Part shown: positions 48,924-58,382 of the stretch, one piece after another
Numbering within the stretch: the stretch's first letter is position 1
Layout of the letters: each line of letters starts with the position of its first letter
From: JAOUEA01 sp963810915
GTDB lineage: Bacteria; Actinomycetota; UBA4738; HRBIN12
DNA length: 64,000 bases
Direction: 5' to 3'
NCBI GenBank assembly: GCA_963810915.1
Contig: CAWEPH010000004.1
Span: 62,001-126,000, forward strand
Notes under the pieces: generated by a model
The model's input: only the letters and a program-made list of their open reading frames with translations
What the model was told of the DNA's origin: nothing
Database searches by the model: none
Translations under genes and position numbers: made by a program

Positions 48924-50515
48924 TGAGCACACCGCAGTCCGATCTCGACCGCTGGAGGCTGACGAGGCGCGAGCTATTGCGCTCCGCCCTCATCGCGGGT
49001 GTGACGATCCCGATCCTCGGCGTCGCGGGATGCACGAGCGGTGGGTCGGAGACGCCCTCTTCGTCGGCGGCGAGCGCGTCGGTCAAGAAGGGCGGCACCC
49101 TGCGGGCCGCGATCAGCGGTGGCTCGAGCAGTGACTCGCTCGACGCGCAGGCCGCGATCACCACGATCGACTTCGCGCGGATCTTCCAGCTCAACGAGCC
49201 GTTGATCGGCTTCGATGCTGAGGCGCACCTCGTGCCGATCCTGGCGGAGGAGCTGACACCGTCGCCGGACGCGACGCTGTGGACGCTGAAGCTCAAGCCG
49301 GGGATCACGTTCCACAACGGCAAGTCGCTGACGGCCGACGACGTGATCTACAGCTTCCAGCGGATCGTTGACCCGAAGGCGCCGCTGCCGGGCGCCGTGC
49401 CGATGTCCGCGGTCGACGTGGCCGGGATGAAGAAGCTCGACTCCTTGACGGTGCAGATCCCGTGCAAGACGCCCTACGCGATCCTCGATCAGCTCGTCGC
49501 GAACTACTACTACAACATCGTGCCGCAGGGCTATGACCCGAAGCATCCCGTGGGCACGGGGCCCTTCAAGTTCCAGAGCTTCACCCCCGGACAGCAGAGC
49601 ACGTTCGTCCGCAACGAGAACTACTGGCGCTCGGGTGAGCCGTACGTGGACACCGTCGTGATCTCCGACTTCGCCGATGAGACCGCGCAGCTGAACGCTC
49701 TCAACGGCGGCCAGGCGGACATGGTGAACCAGCTCTCCGCGTCGGGCGCGGCATCCCTGGGCACGTCGGGCGCGACGTCCGTGGTCTCGCCCGGCGGCGG
49801 ATGGGTGCCGTTCACGATGCGTGTCGATGCGGATCCGTTCACCGATCCGAAGGTCCGGCAGGCCTTCCGGCTGATGGTCAACCGGGACGAGATGATGCAG
49901 GTGGTCTTCGGTGGGAACGGCACGATCGGCAACGACGTGTTCTCGATCTACGACCCGTCGTACAACTCCGGGCTCGCCCAGCGCGCCCATGACCCAGAAC
50001 AAGCGAAATCGTTGCTCAAATCGGCCGGGGTCGAGGGACTGAACATCGACCTCGTCACATCCGATATCGCGCAGGGCTCGACGGCCATGGCGACGGTGTT
50101 CGCACAGCAGGCCAAGGATGCCGGGGTCACGGTCAACCTGAAGAAGGTGACGGTCTCCGATTTCTACGGGCCGCAGTACCTGAAGTGGGTCTTCGCGCAG
50201 GACTTCTCGTTCTTCCAGTACTACCTCCCGTCGGTCGCCCAGTTCTTCGTTCCGAGCGGGCCCTACAACGAGACGCACTACGACAACCCGCAGTACACGT
50301 CGCTGTTCGACAAGGCGCTCAAGACGGTCGACGAGTCCGCGCGGACGGACATCGTGCATCAGATGCAGCAGATCGACTACGACGACGGCGGCTACATCAT
50401 CCCGCTCTTCCCGCCGGTGATCGACGGGGTGGCCTCGACGGTGCACGGCGTCGCCCCGACCAAGACCGGCGCGCCGCTCAACAACTACGACTGGCGCCAG
50501 ATCTGGGTCGGCTAG
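48923..50515 (+). CDS. ABC transporter solute-binding lipoprotein, family 5
   Basis: A 530-residue SBP_bac_5 protein. The signal has a twin-arginine start (WRLTRRELLRSALIAGVTIP) and a lipobox GVAGC, so it is exported folded and lipid-anchored. Family landmarks are LKPGITFHNGKSLTADDVIYSF, PVGTGPFKFQSFTPGQQSTF and DPKVRQAFRLMVNRDEMMQV, with a C-terminal PLFPPVIDG. It delivers a peptide-, glycoside- or oligosaccharide-like ligand to the DppBC permeases encoded upstream. AGGGAGG precedes ATG 48923. The next gene's GTG overlaps its stop. Confidence 0.92.
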   Translation: MSTPQSDLDRWRLTRRELLRSALIAGVTIPILGVAGCTSGGSETPSSSAASASVKKGGTLRAAISGGSSSDSLDAQAAITTIDFARIFQLNEPLIGFDAEAHLVPILAEELTPSPDATLWTLKLKPGITFHNGKSLTADDVIYSFQRIVDPKAPLPGAVPMSAVDVAGMKKLDSLTVQIPCKTPYAILDQLVANYYYNIVPQGYDPKHPVGTGPFKFQSFTPGQQSTFVRNENYWRSGEPYVDTVVISDFADETAQLNALNGGQADMVNQLSASGAASLGTSGATSVVSPGGGWVPFTMRVDADPFTDPKVRQAFRLMVNRDEMMQVVFGGNGTIGNDVFSIYDPSYNSGLAQRAHDPEQAKSLLKSAGVEGLNIDLVTSDIAQGSTAMATVFAQQAKDAGVTVNLKKVTVSDFYGPQYLKWVFAQDFSFFQYYLPSVAQFFVPSGPYNETHYDNPQYTSLFDKALKTVDESARTDIVHQMQQIDYDDGGYIIPLFPPVIDGVASTVHGVAPTKTGAPLNNYDWRQIWVG

Positions 50516-51639
50516 TGCCTCGGCGGCGGCCGCGTCCTGCTCCCGTCGCCGTCGCGCTGATCGGCGCGGGCAGCGCGTCGAGGGCCTACCTGCGCACGCT
50601 CGACGCGCTCGTCGCCGCCGGCGACGCCGTCGAGGGCCTGGTCTGCGATCGCCGGGCGAAGACGCGACGTGAGCTCGTCGCGCGACGGCCGGCCACGCGC
50701 GCGGTCGCCGACGACGACGACGTGCTCTCGAGCGACGCCGACCTGATCGTGATCACCACGGCTCCGGCCACGCATGCGGCGCTCACTCGGCAGGCGCTCG
50801 AGGCCGGGAAGCACGTCGTGGTGGAGAAGCCGTTCGCCTCCAACCCCGATGAGGGCCGGGAGCTCGCGGAGCTCGCCCGGGCGCGCGACCTCCTGCTCGC
50901 GGTCGCACCGTTCGTTCAGCTCTCACCGGCGTTCGCGATGTTGGGAGCGTGGGTGCGGGAAGGCGCCCTCGGCCGGATCCACTCGGCGCGTGCGATGTAC
51001 GGCAATCCGGGGTCCACGTGGGCCTCGTGGTATCACACGTCGGGGGTCGGCCCTCTCGGCGACATCGCGATCTACAACCTCAAGTCGCTGACGGCGCTGC
51101 TGGGTCCGGTCCGCGAGGTCCGCTGCCTGCAGTCACGATCCGACATCGAGCGGGACATCCTGAAGGGGCGCGAGCCCGATCCCGACGTGGTGCACGCCGT
51201 GCTCACCCACGAACAGGGCACGACCTCGGTGGTGATGGCGAGCCACGCGGTCTGGGCCTACCGCCGTCCCGCGATCGAGCTGTACGGCAGCGACGGCACC
51301 GCGAACCTGCTCGGTGACGATTGGGACCCCGAAGGGATCGAGGTGTACCGGACGGAGTGGGGCCACTGGCGCGACTACCCGAGCCCTGACCGGACGTGGA
51401 ACTGGACCGACGGACTACGCAGCGCGGTGGAGGCGCTCCGCTCGGGGCGATGGGCGGCGTTCAGCCTCGACCACGACGTCCACATCCTCGACGTGGTGGA
51501 CGCGTGCCGTCGCTCCGCGGCCGCCGACGGAGCGATGGTCACGGTGACGTCGGGGTTCGAAGACCTGCAGTTGCCCGACGTGGCCACCGTCGCCGGGACG
51601 CACGTCCACGACCACACCCGGCCACCCGACGAACAGTGA
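50515..51639 (+). CDS. Gfo/Idh/MocA-family oxidoreductase
   Basis: A 374-residue NAD(P)-dependent sugar-type oxidoreductase. The N-terminal Rossmann motif is VALIGAGSASRAYLRTLDAL, and the catalytic Lys lies in HVVVEKPFASNP. The C-terminal alpha/beta domain has SWYHTSGVGPLGDIAIYNLK with the family's GG/D-type helix. GIEVYRTEWGHWRDY and FSLDHDVHILDVVDACRRSA follow. It oxidises or epimerises a hydroxyl group of a sugar or polyol. GTG 50515 overlaps the stop of the binding protein. The gene ends five bases before the ROK gene. Confidence 0.9.
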   Translation: MPRRRPRPAPVAVALIGAGSASRAYLRTLDALVAAGDAVEGLVCDRRAKTRRELVARRPATRAVADDDDVLSSDADLIVITTAPATHAALTRQALEAGKHVVVEKPFASNPDEGRELAELARARDLLLAVAPFVQLSPAFAMLGAWVREGALGRIHSARAMYGNPGSTWASWYHTSGVGPLGDIAIYNLKSLTALLGPVREVRCLQSRSDIERDILKGREPDPDVVHAVLTHEQGTTSVVMASHAVWAYRRPAIELYGSDGTANLLGDDWDPEGIEVYRTEWGHWRDYPSPDRTWNWTDGLRSAVEALRSGRWAAFSLDHDVHILDVVDACRRSAAADGAMVTVTSGFEDLQLPDVATVAGTHVHDHTRPPDEQ

Positions 51640-51643
51640 CCCG

Positions 51644-52600
51644 ATGCACGGCATGACGACGTTCGGATCGGGGATCGCGGTCGGGATCGATGTCGGCGGC
51701 ACGAAGACGGCGGTCGGGCTCGTCGAGCTGGACGGCGGGTCCATCTCGGCTCTCCGGGAGATCGACTCCCACGCCGAGCAGGGGTCCGACGCGCTGCATC
51801 GGCGTCTGCGGCCCGTCGTGGAGGAGTTGGTCGCCGGCTCGGCGATCCGTCCGGAGGGTGTGGGGGTCGTCGTCCCGGAGCTCGTATCGCCGTTCGGTGA
51901 GGTGCTGACCGACGTCGTGATCCCCGGGATGGTCGGGGACCTGGCCTCGGCGTGGGCGGACCTCGGCGTGCGCGCCGTCGAGGCGGACGTGCGCGCGGCG
52001 GCGCTCGCCGAGGGGTGCTTCGGGCACGGCTCCGGGCTCGCTTCCTTCGCCTATGTGTCGGTGGGAACCGGGATCAGTTGCTGTTTCGTACTGGACGGCC
52101 GCCCTTGGGCGGGTGCGAACGGCGCGGCGATCCTCCTGGGCAGCGGCATGCTCGTCGAAGGGTCGGGCAGCACGCCCGATCCGGGCGTCCGGCCACTCGA
52201 GGCCTTCGCGGGCGGTCCTGCCCTCGTCGAGCGCTACCGCGAGAGCGGCGGGATCGCGTCTTCCGCACGGGATGTCCTCGAGCGCTGCGCGGACGATCCG
52301 TTGGCACGAGACGTCGTCATCTCCGCCGGCTCGGCACTCGGGCGAGGGATCGCCGAACTCGTGAACCTGCTCGATCCGGCCGTTGTCGTGCTCGGTGGTG
52401 GCCTCGGTTCGGCGGCGGGTCCCTATCGGGACGCGGTGGTCGAAGCCGCACGCGCGGCCATCTGGGCCGATGCGGCCAGGGCGGTCCCGATCCTGTCGTC
52501 CGCGATCGGGCCCCACGCCGGCGTGGTGGGCGCCGCCCTCGTATCACGGTCGGCCCTCGACGAAGTGGGTCCCCCGCCTGAGGGTCCACCCTCCGGGTAG
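51644..52600 (+). CDS. ROK-family sugar kinase-like protein lacking the zinc motif
   Basis: A 318-residue ROK protein with the ATP-binding VGIDVGGTKTAVGLVELDGG at the N-terminus. The region ADVRAAALAEGCFGHGSG contains the position of the catalytic Asp. FAYVSVGTGISCCFVLDG and VVVLGGGLGSAAGPY complete the ASKHA fold. Where ROK kinases normally have the zinc-binding CxCGxxGC-x-E motif, this protein has GSGMLVEGSGSTPDPGVRPL, with no cysteines. It may be a zinc-free kinase or a regulator. It closes the transport/catabolism operon, consistent with phosphorylating the imported sugar. An ATG at 51653 is an alternative start. Confidence 0.85.
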   Translation: MHGMTTFGSGIAVGIDVGGTKTAVGLVELDGGSISALREIDSHAEQGSDALHRRLRPVVEELVAGSAIRPEGVGVVVPELVSPFGEVLTDVVIPGMVGDLASAWADLGVRAVEADVRAAALAEGCFGHGSGLASFAYVSVGTGISCCFVLDGRPWAGANGAAILLGSGMLVEGSGSTPDPGVRPLEAFAGGPALVERYRESGGIASSARDVLERCADDPLARDVVISAGSALGRGIAELVNLLDPAVVVLGGGLGSAAGPYRDAVVEAARAAIWADAARAVPILSSAIGPHAGVVGAALVSRSALDEVGPPPEGPPSG

Positions 52601-52732
52601 ACGTGCGGGGCGGCCCCGCTTGCGAGCCCGCCGACGCCGCGTTGTCCGCCGTTCGATTGCCAGATCTGCCCACGACACACGATGTTCGTGCACCGAGTGT
52701 CGTCACGTCGGGTGATCACCCTGGAACGGTCG

Positions 52733-52829
52733 CGTAAGCCCGACTCTTACGTGGTTCCTCTGTTCCTCCCACCGCTGGTGGTTCCTACGGTCGTCTCGCC
52801 CATGCGCATGGGCGACCCACCGGAACCAC
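52733..52829 (+). ncRNA. structured leader upstream of the sugar dehydrogenase gene
   Basis: Several nested inverted repeats lie before ATG 52856. They are CGTAAG/CTTACG (52733-52751), an outer stem GTGGTTCC (52751-52758) with GGAACCAC (52822-52829), CCACC-GCT-GGTGG (52769-52781), and the perfect 18-base palindrome CGCCCATGCGCATGGGCG (52797-52814). GGTGGTTCC at 52779 could pair with the same GGAACCAC, offering an alternative fold. The mutually exclusive pairings resemble a regulatory leader, but it matches no riboswitch class I know. Confidence 0.45.
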
Positions 52830-52855
52830 ACGAAGCAGGAGATCGGGGGAGCAAG

Positions 52856-53998
52856 ATGCAGATCAGCAGATGCGATCGGGAGTCGGTGCGTTCGAGGAGG
52901 CATGGCCACGAACGGCTCGGTCAACGTGCCATCTCGGTCCTCGTGTTCGCGCTGCTCCTGGGCCAAGCGTTCGCTCACGCCGGCACCGCAGAGGCGAAGC
53001 TGGTCGGGCGGAGGGTGGTGAGCGGCGTCCAGCAGTCGGTCGCGTTCACCATCTCGAGTGGCGGCCAGATCTGGGTGGTGGAGAAGGCGCAGGGGAACAT
53101 CCTGGTCTTCAATCCCAAGTCAGGCGGGCATCATCTCTTCTTCCATGTGTCGGGCGTGTCGGCGCAGGTCGAGCAGGGTCTCGTCGGGATCGCGCTCCAC
53201 CCCGGCTTCCCGCGGGTCCCCTGGGTGTACGTGTTCGCGACCCGTTCGGTCGGGGGACGCCTGCTGGACCAGATCTTGAGGATCCGTTCGGTCCACGAGC
53301 ATGGACGGGACATGCACGTCATGTTCTCGGCGCGAGCGAGCTCCCTTCATGAACACTCCGGCGGGCGGATCCTGTTCGGGCCGGACCGGATGCTCTACGT
53401 GTTCATGGGCGACGCGGCCTCGCCGGCCAGCGCCCAATCCCCGCACTCCGCCCGCGGGAAGATCCTGCGCATGACGCCGTTCGGGGCGATCCCGAAGGAC
53501 AACCCCAGCCGGCACTCGCGCATCTACGCGCGCGGGTTCAGGAACTCGTTCGGCATGGGCTTCGACCCACGAACCCGCCGCCTCTGGGAGACCGAGAACG
53601 GTCCCGAGTGCAACGACGAACTCAACCTCGTGCGGCGCGGGGGGAACTTCGGGTGGGGTCCGTCCGCGACATGCAGCGGAAGCTCGCCACGCGACACGAA
53701 TCAGGACGGGCCGGATCCCGTACTTCCTCAGCGCTGGTACACGCCGACCATCGCGCCGACGGGTCTGGCGTTCTGCAGCGGATGCGGTCTCGGACCGAAG
53801 AGCGAGGGCGCGTTGTTCTTCGGCGCGTACAAGACCGGCGAGATCCGGCGTGTACGACTCTCACCCGATCGGAAGAGGGTGGTGAGGGTCGACGTGCTCG
53901 GTCGACCCGCCCGCTCGATCCTCTCCGTCGAGGTTGGTCCGAACGGGACGCTCTACTACAGCACCTACATCGGCGTCTACCGACTGGTATCCAGGTGA
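52856..53998 (+). CDS. PQQ-dependent glucose/sorbosone dehydrogenase-type protein, intact copy
   Basis: A 380-residue exported beta-propeller protein of the GSDH family. The signal segment is QRAISVLVFALLLGQAFAHA. The propeller shows GLVGIALHPGFPRVPWVYVF, SSLHEHSGGRILFGPDRMLY, YARGFRNSFGMGFDPRTRRL and NLVRRGGNFGWGPSATC with the acidic ETENGPECNDEL loop. These are the positions of the catalytic His and the calcium/PQQ pocket in soluble glucose dehydrogenases. The natural substrate is open. ATG 52856 has GGGGGA upstream; earlier in-frame starts lie in the structured leader. The last 564 bases are duplicated at 26891. Confidence 0.88.
   Translation: MQISRCDRESVRSRRHGHERLGQRAISVLVFALLLGQAFAHAGTAEAKLVGRRVVSGVQQSVAFTISSGGQIWVVEKAQGNILVFNPKSGGHHLFFHVSGVSAQVEQGLVGIALHPGFPRVPWVYVFATRSVGGRLLDQILRIRSVHEHGRDMHVMFSARASSLHEHSGGRILFGPDRMLYVFMGDAASPASAQSPHSARGKILRMTPFGAIPKDNPSRHSRIYARGFRNSFGMGFDPRTRRLWETENGPECNDELNLVRRGGNFGWGPSATCSGSSPRDTNQDGPDPVLPQRWYTPTIAPTGLAFCSGCGLGPKSEGALFFGAYKTGEIRRVRLSPDRKRVVRVDVLGRPARSILSVEVGPNGTLYYSTYIGVYRLVSR
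53435..53998. repeat. duplicated 3' segment of the sugar dehydrogenase gene (source copy)
   Basis: Matches 26891-27455 almost base for base, in direct orientation, 26.5 kb apart. Identity starts at CAATCCCCG and ends at the stop codon. Flanking sequences are unrelated. Confidence 0.85.
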
Positions 53999-54104
53999 GC
54001 AGAGTCGAGGCCGCGCGACGAAGCAGGGGGCGCTGCCTCGAGGAAAGGCCGTCGATGCAACTCGTCATCGGCTAGCTTGCGGGTCGACGACTCCGTAGGC
54101 TGAC

Positions 54105-57100
54105 GTGGTGCGTTGTGCCACCTGCGGCTCGGACTGCCCGCCGGAGGCGCGCTTCTGCATGTCGTGCGGCGCCGAGGTTCCCCGGGACGACGGGCTCGAG
54201 GTCCGGAAGACCGTGACGATCCTCTTCTCCGATGTGGTTGGTTCCACGGCGATGGGCGACGCGCTGGATCCCGAGGCCGTGCGCCGGGTGATGGGGCAGT
54301 ACTTCGACGCGTGTCACTCGGTGATCGAGTTCCACGGTGGCACCATCGAGAAGTTCATCGGGGACGCCGTCATGGCCGTGTTCGGCGTGCCGGTCGTCCA
54401 CGAGGATGACGCGATGCGCGCGATGCGAGCTGCCGACGGGATCCGAGAAGCGCTCGCACGCCTCAACGAGGACTTCGAGCGTCAGCACGGAGTGCGGCTC
54501 GTGGTCCGCACAGGGATCAACACCGGCGAGGTGATGGCGGGCGATCCGGGGGCAGGCCAGCCCTTCGTGAGCGGCGACGCGGTCAACGTGGCCGCCCGGC
54601 TGGAGCAGGTAGCCCCGCCCGGTGAGATCCTGCTCTCCGGCTCGACGCTCGGATTGGTCCGCGACGCGGTCGACGTCGAACCCGTCGAGCCGCTGGCGCT
54701 CAAGGGGAAGCCTGAGGCGTTCGCCGCGTTCCGTCTGGTCTCCGTCGATGCCGCGGGTGAGGGCGTCGCTCGGCGGTCTGAAGAGGCGCTGGTGGGGCGC
54801 TCTGAGGAGCTCTCCCAACTGGTGCAGGCGTGCGAACGCGCCATCGATCAGCGTCGATGCTGGATGGTCACCGTGATCGGTGAGCCCGGGGTGGGCAAGT
54901 CCCGCCTGGTCGATGCGTTGGCAGAGCTCGTCGCCCCACGCGCCACGGTCCTGCGGGGGAGGTGTCTGAGCTACGGCACGGGGATCACCTTCTTCCCCGC
55001 CGCCGAGATCGTGGCGCAGGTGATCGGGTCGGGCGAGGACGACACGTCCAGCGAGATCCGGGAGAAGATCGAGCGAGCGATCGCCGATACGGACGACGGT
55101 CCGCTGGTGTCGACCAGGTTGCTCCGCATGCTCGGTCTCGGGACCGAGGATTCGCAGGGAGCCCCCGAGGAGATCTACTGGGCGGTCCGCAAGCTGCTCG
55201 AGAGCGCGGCGCGGCACGCGCCCGTCGTGGCGGTGATCGACGACATCCAGTGGGCCGAACCGGCGTTGCTGGATCTGCTGGAGCACGTATGCGATCTCTC
55301 ACACGAGGCGCCGATCGTGCTGGTGTGCATGACTCGGCCCGACATCGTCGACGTGCGACCCGGGTGGGGTGCGGGCCGAGCGAACGCGTCGGCCATCGTG
55401 CTAGAACCCTTGGGCGAACGGGATTCCCACGCCTTGGCGGAGCAGCTGATGGCGGGGAGCAACTTCGATAAGGACGTCACCGGCCGCATCCTGGAGGCTG
55501 CCCAGGGCAACCCGCTGTTCATCGAACAGGTCATCGCGCATCTCGTGGACCAGCGGATCGTGGATGCGACGGCGGTCGGCGACCGGGAGGAGGTCACGAT
55601 CCCCGGCTCGTTGACGGCGTTGCTGGAAGCGCGGCTCGACAGTCTTTCCGATCTCCAGCGAGCGGTGCTCCAGCGCGGTTCGATCGAAGGGCAGGTCTTC
55701 CACCGCGGAGCCGTCTCGACGCTGTTGCCGAGCGACCTTCGCAGCGAGGTCGCCTCGTCGTTCGGTCCCTTGATGCAGAAGGAGTTCATCTCGCCCGGAG
55801 AGGCTGAGCTCGCAGGGGAGGACGCGTTCCGATTCCGGCACCTGTTGATCAAGGACGCGGCCTACCGCGCCTTGCCCAAGGAGACGAGAGCTGAACTCCA
55901 TGAGCGCCTGGCCGACTGGCTCGAGGACGTTGCCGGTCCTCGGCTCCCCGAACTGGAGGAGATCGTCGCCTATCACCTGGAGGCGGCGTTCCGCTACCGG
56001 GAGGAGCTGGGGAGCGCGGACGCGGCCTCCGCGTTGGCTCATCGCGCGGCCGCGCGGTTCGCGGCCGCCGGCGAACGGGCGAGCAAGCGAGGCGACGTCG
56101 GCGCGGCCACTTCGCTCCTGGGGAGGGCCGTCGAACTGGGCGATCTTGGGCAACACGATCGTGTGCGCGTGCTCCTGAAGCTCGCGAACGTCGCGGAGTT
56201 GGCCGCCCAGACGGACATCGCCAGGACGGCATGGGGCGAGATCGACGCGGAGATGTCCACCACCTCGGATGATCCTCTCCGCGCCGCCGTCATGGTGGAG
56301 CGCCTGAACACGGCGCTCTTGGACGAGGCCGATCTCGATTGGCCTGCCACCGCCCGTGCTGAGACCGATGTGGCGATCCCGATCCTCGAACGTTCAGGGG
56401 ACGATCGCGGGCTCGCCACCGCGTACTTCGTGCGAGGGAACGCCGATTGGATCGACGAGCGGATATCAGCTGCGACCTCCGCCTGGGAACTCGCGGCCGA
56501 CCGGGCGCGCCGGGCGGGCGATGCGTCGCTCGAAGCTGAAGCCCTCAGTTGGATAGGCGTGGCCTGGACCTTCGGGGCAACGCCGGCGGACGAAGCGGTG
56601 TCCCAACTCCAGACTCTCTCGGCCCGAGTGGCCGGTGTGGCAATGGCCGAAGGCACGGTGGACTGTGCACTTTCGATAAGTCTGGCGATCCGGGGCGACG
56701 ATCTCGAAGCCAGCGCGGTTGCGGATCGAGGCAAGGAGCTGTGGCGAGAGTATGGCCTCCACTTCTACCTCGCTCATTTCGCGAGTCAGAGCGATGCGTG
56801 GGTCGCGCGATGTCGTGGGGATCCGGACGCCGAATCACGCGCCTGGCGGGAGGGCTTCGAGGCGAGTCGGCGCATCGATCAGGAGAACGAGTTCCTCGCC
56901 GTCAACCTCGCCAAGCTGCTGGCGGCCAGAGGCGATCCCGACCGGGCCACCCGACTCATGGATTCGGTTGCACACATCGCTTCCCCTGGCAATCGGCAGG
57001 TACACAACCTGTGGGTCGAGGCCTCAGCGATCGCCGCCGCGCGCCACGGGAAGGCAGACGAGGCCCGTCGGGCTTGTGCCGAGATCGCCGAGGCCATCGA

Positions 57101-57296
57101 GAACACCGAGTTCATCATCGGGGCAGCGGACGGTTCCATGACGATCGCGCTCGTCGACCGGCTGCTCCAAGACAACGCGGGCTGCGACGCGGCCCTCGGA
57201 AGGGCACTCGACCTCTACCGAGTGAAGGGTGCAACCGCGTTGATCGCCCAAGCGGAGCGGTGGCGGAGCGAGCCGGTCCCTCCGACGGCGGCCTAA
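54105..57296 (+). CDS. cyclase-AAA-TPR signalling protein (third of three)
   Basis: A 1063-residue protein. A short zinc ribbon (CATCGSDCPPEARFCMSCG) is followed by a cyclase domain with VTILFSDVVGSTAMGD, IEKFIGDAVMAVFG and SGDAVNVAARLEQ, all catalytic residues present. The ATPase has Walker A GEPGVGKSR and Walker B VAVIDDIQWAEPALLD. The helical repeats extend from about residue 600 to the end. Two adjacent GTG codons (54105 and 54108) can start it. It is transcribed alone, about 100 bases after the sugar dehydrogenase. Its ligand or partner is unknown. It differs from the other two in its shorter ribbon and repeat region. Confidence 0.88.
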   Translation: MVRCATCGSDCPPEARFCMSCGAEVPRDDGLEVRKTVTILFSDVVGSTAMGDALDPEAVRRVMGQYFDACHSVIEFHGGTIEKFIGDAVMAVFGVPVVHEDDAMRAMRAADGIREALARLNEDFERQHGVRLVVRTGINTGEVMAGDPGAGQPFVSGDAVNVAARLEQVAPPGEILLSGSTLGLVRDAVDVEPVEPLALKGKPEAFAAFRLVSVDAAGEGVARRSEEALVGRSEELSQLVQACERAIDQRRCWMVTVIGEPGVGKSRLVDALAELVAPRATVLRGRCLSYGTGITFFPAAEIVAQVIGSGEDDTSSEIREKIERAIADTDDGPLVSTRLLRMLGLGTEDSQGAPEEIYWAVRKLLESAARHAPVVAVIDDIQWAEPALLDLLEHVCDLSHEAPIVLVCMTRPDIVDVRPGWGAGRANASAIVLEPLGERDSHALAEQLMAGSNFDKDVTGRILEAAQGNPLFIEQVIAHLVDQRIVDATAVGDREEVTIPGSLTALLEARLDSLSDLQRAVLQRGSIEGQVFHRGAVSTLLPSDLRSEVASSFGPLMQKEFISPGEAELAGEDAFRFRHLLIKDAAYRALPKETRAELHERLADWLEDVAGPRLPELEEIVAYHLEAAFRYREELGSADAASALAHRAAARFAAAGERASKRGDVGAATSLLGRAVELGDLGQHDRVRVLLKLANVAELAAQTDIARTAWGEIDAEMSTTSDDPLRAAVMVERLNTALLDEADLDWPATARAETDVAIPILERSGDDRGLATAYFVRGNADWIDERISAATSAWELAADRARRAGDASLEAEALSWIGVAWTFGATPADEAVSQLQTLSARVAGVAMAEGTVDCALSISLAIRGDDLEASAVADRGKELWREYGLHFYLAHFASQSDAWVARCRGDPDAESRAWREGFEASRRIDQENEFLAVNLAKLLAARGDPDRATRLMDSVAHIASPGNRQVHNLWVEASAIAAARHGKADEARRACAEIAEAIENTEFIIGAADGSMTIALVDRLLQDNAGCDAALGRALDLYRVKGATALIAQAERWRSEPVPPTAA

Positions 57297-57400
57297 GCTG
57301 GCGCGCCTCAGGGCACTGCAAGCGGCGTGCTGGATCGTGTAGTAACGCGCGGAAGAGCTCGTGACCGCCGTGACGATCTTGCTGTGAACCTGTCGCAGCC

Positions 57401-58363
57401 ATGGAAGCTTCGTCCTCCGGGAACGACACTCGCGTCGTGTCGACTGAGCGACCCCCCGAAGTTCCCTCCGAGCCACCGCGGCGCGGCGCCTCGCTCCCGA
57501 TGGTCGTCCTGGGGTTCGCATGCATCGGTGGATGCGCGGGCATGGCCGTCGGGGCTTGGGGCGGGATGAACGCGCTCGGGATGGAGCTGCCCGACCACGC
57601 CGACCTCCTGCCCTTCTGCATGTTGCTCGGCGCCGGCGTGGGGTGGTTGGTAGGTGTTGGCCTCGCATCGATCGTGGGCAAGGGCGCGCGACCCGCCGGA
57701 CCGATCGGCCGCAGGTTGGTCCTCTCGGCCGCGGTCATCGTCTCGATCGTCGCGGTCGCGGTGGCGATCTCGCCGACCCCCGTCGGCTGGCCTCAGGTGC
57801 GCATGACCTTCTTCTCGTTATGGCGGATCGATGGGGGGACGTGGTTGGAGATCGCCCTCCTGGCGGACGCGGCGATCGCCGTGGCGACCTTCCTCGCCGT
57901 GAGCAGGCATCACGACGTTGGGCGGGCCCACGACCCCGGCCGGCTCGCGGGCGCGACCGGCATCGCGGGCCTGGGACTGGGTGCCCTCGTGTTCCTCCTT
58001 GGGACCGGGCTGATGGCACTCACGTGGCAGGATGCGGTCGGTCACCAGAAATACCGTGTCGTCTACCGGACTACGAACAGCCTGGCGGGCGCCGCATCGA
58101 GGCGCGAGGAGCGCACCGGATCGTTCCCCGCGAACCTCGAAGAGGTGCTCGCCGCGGGCGGGAGGATCCAGCCCGGCGCTAAGGTCGAGTTCGCCGGCGT
58201 CGTGAAGGGGTCGTTCTGCGTTCGCGTCGGCGTCGACGAAGGTGAGGGGGACGCCGGCGATCCTCATTACTCCGCCCTGGTGCACAGCCGTCCACCGGGA
58301 TCGAACGCATGGATCGGCTCCGAGACGTGGGCGGGCAACTCCTGCGCGTCGCTACAAGGTTGA
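57401..58363 (+). CDS. membrane protein with pseudopilin-like C-terminal domain
   Basis: A 320-residue protein without a recognised family. After a polar 30-residue start there are about five hydrophobic segments (VVLGFACIGGCAGMAVGAWG, MLLGAGVGWLVGVGLASIVG, LVLSAAVIVSIVAVAVAIS, LEIALLADAAIAVATFLAVS, IAGLGLGALVFLLGTGLMAL). The external C-terminus (about 225-320) has ASRREERTGSFPANLEEVLA and PHYSALVHSRPPGSNAWIG. Its look is that of the variable region of type II pseudopilins. A sensor or assembly function is possible but not shown. Confidence 0.7.
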   Translation: MEASSSGNDTRVVSTERPPEVPSEPPRRGASLPMVVLGFACIGGCAGMAVGAWGGMNALGMELPDHADLLPFCMLLGAGVGWLVGVGLASIVGKGARPAGPIGRRLVLSAAVIVSIVAVAVAISPTPVGWPQVRMTFFSLWRIDGGTWLEIALLADAAIAVATFLAVSRHHDVGRAHDPGRLAGATGIAGLGLGALVFLLGTGLMALTWQDAVGHQKYRVVYRTTNSLAGAASRREERTGSFPANLEEVLAAGGRIQPGAKVEFAGVVKGSFCVRVGVDEGEGDAGDPHYSALVHSRPPGSNAWIGSETWAGNSCASLQG

Positions 58364-58382
58364 GCGCCGCCGGCGGGCCGGC

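Noticed and set aside
54001..54104. Small frame continuing after the sugar dehydrogenase
   Set aside because: Only readthrough-like codons without a ribosome site or motif.
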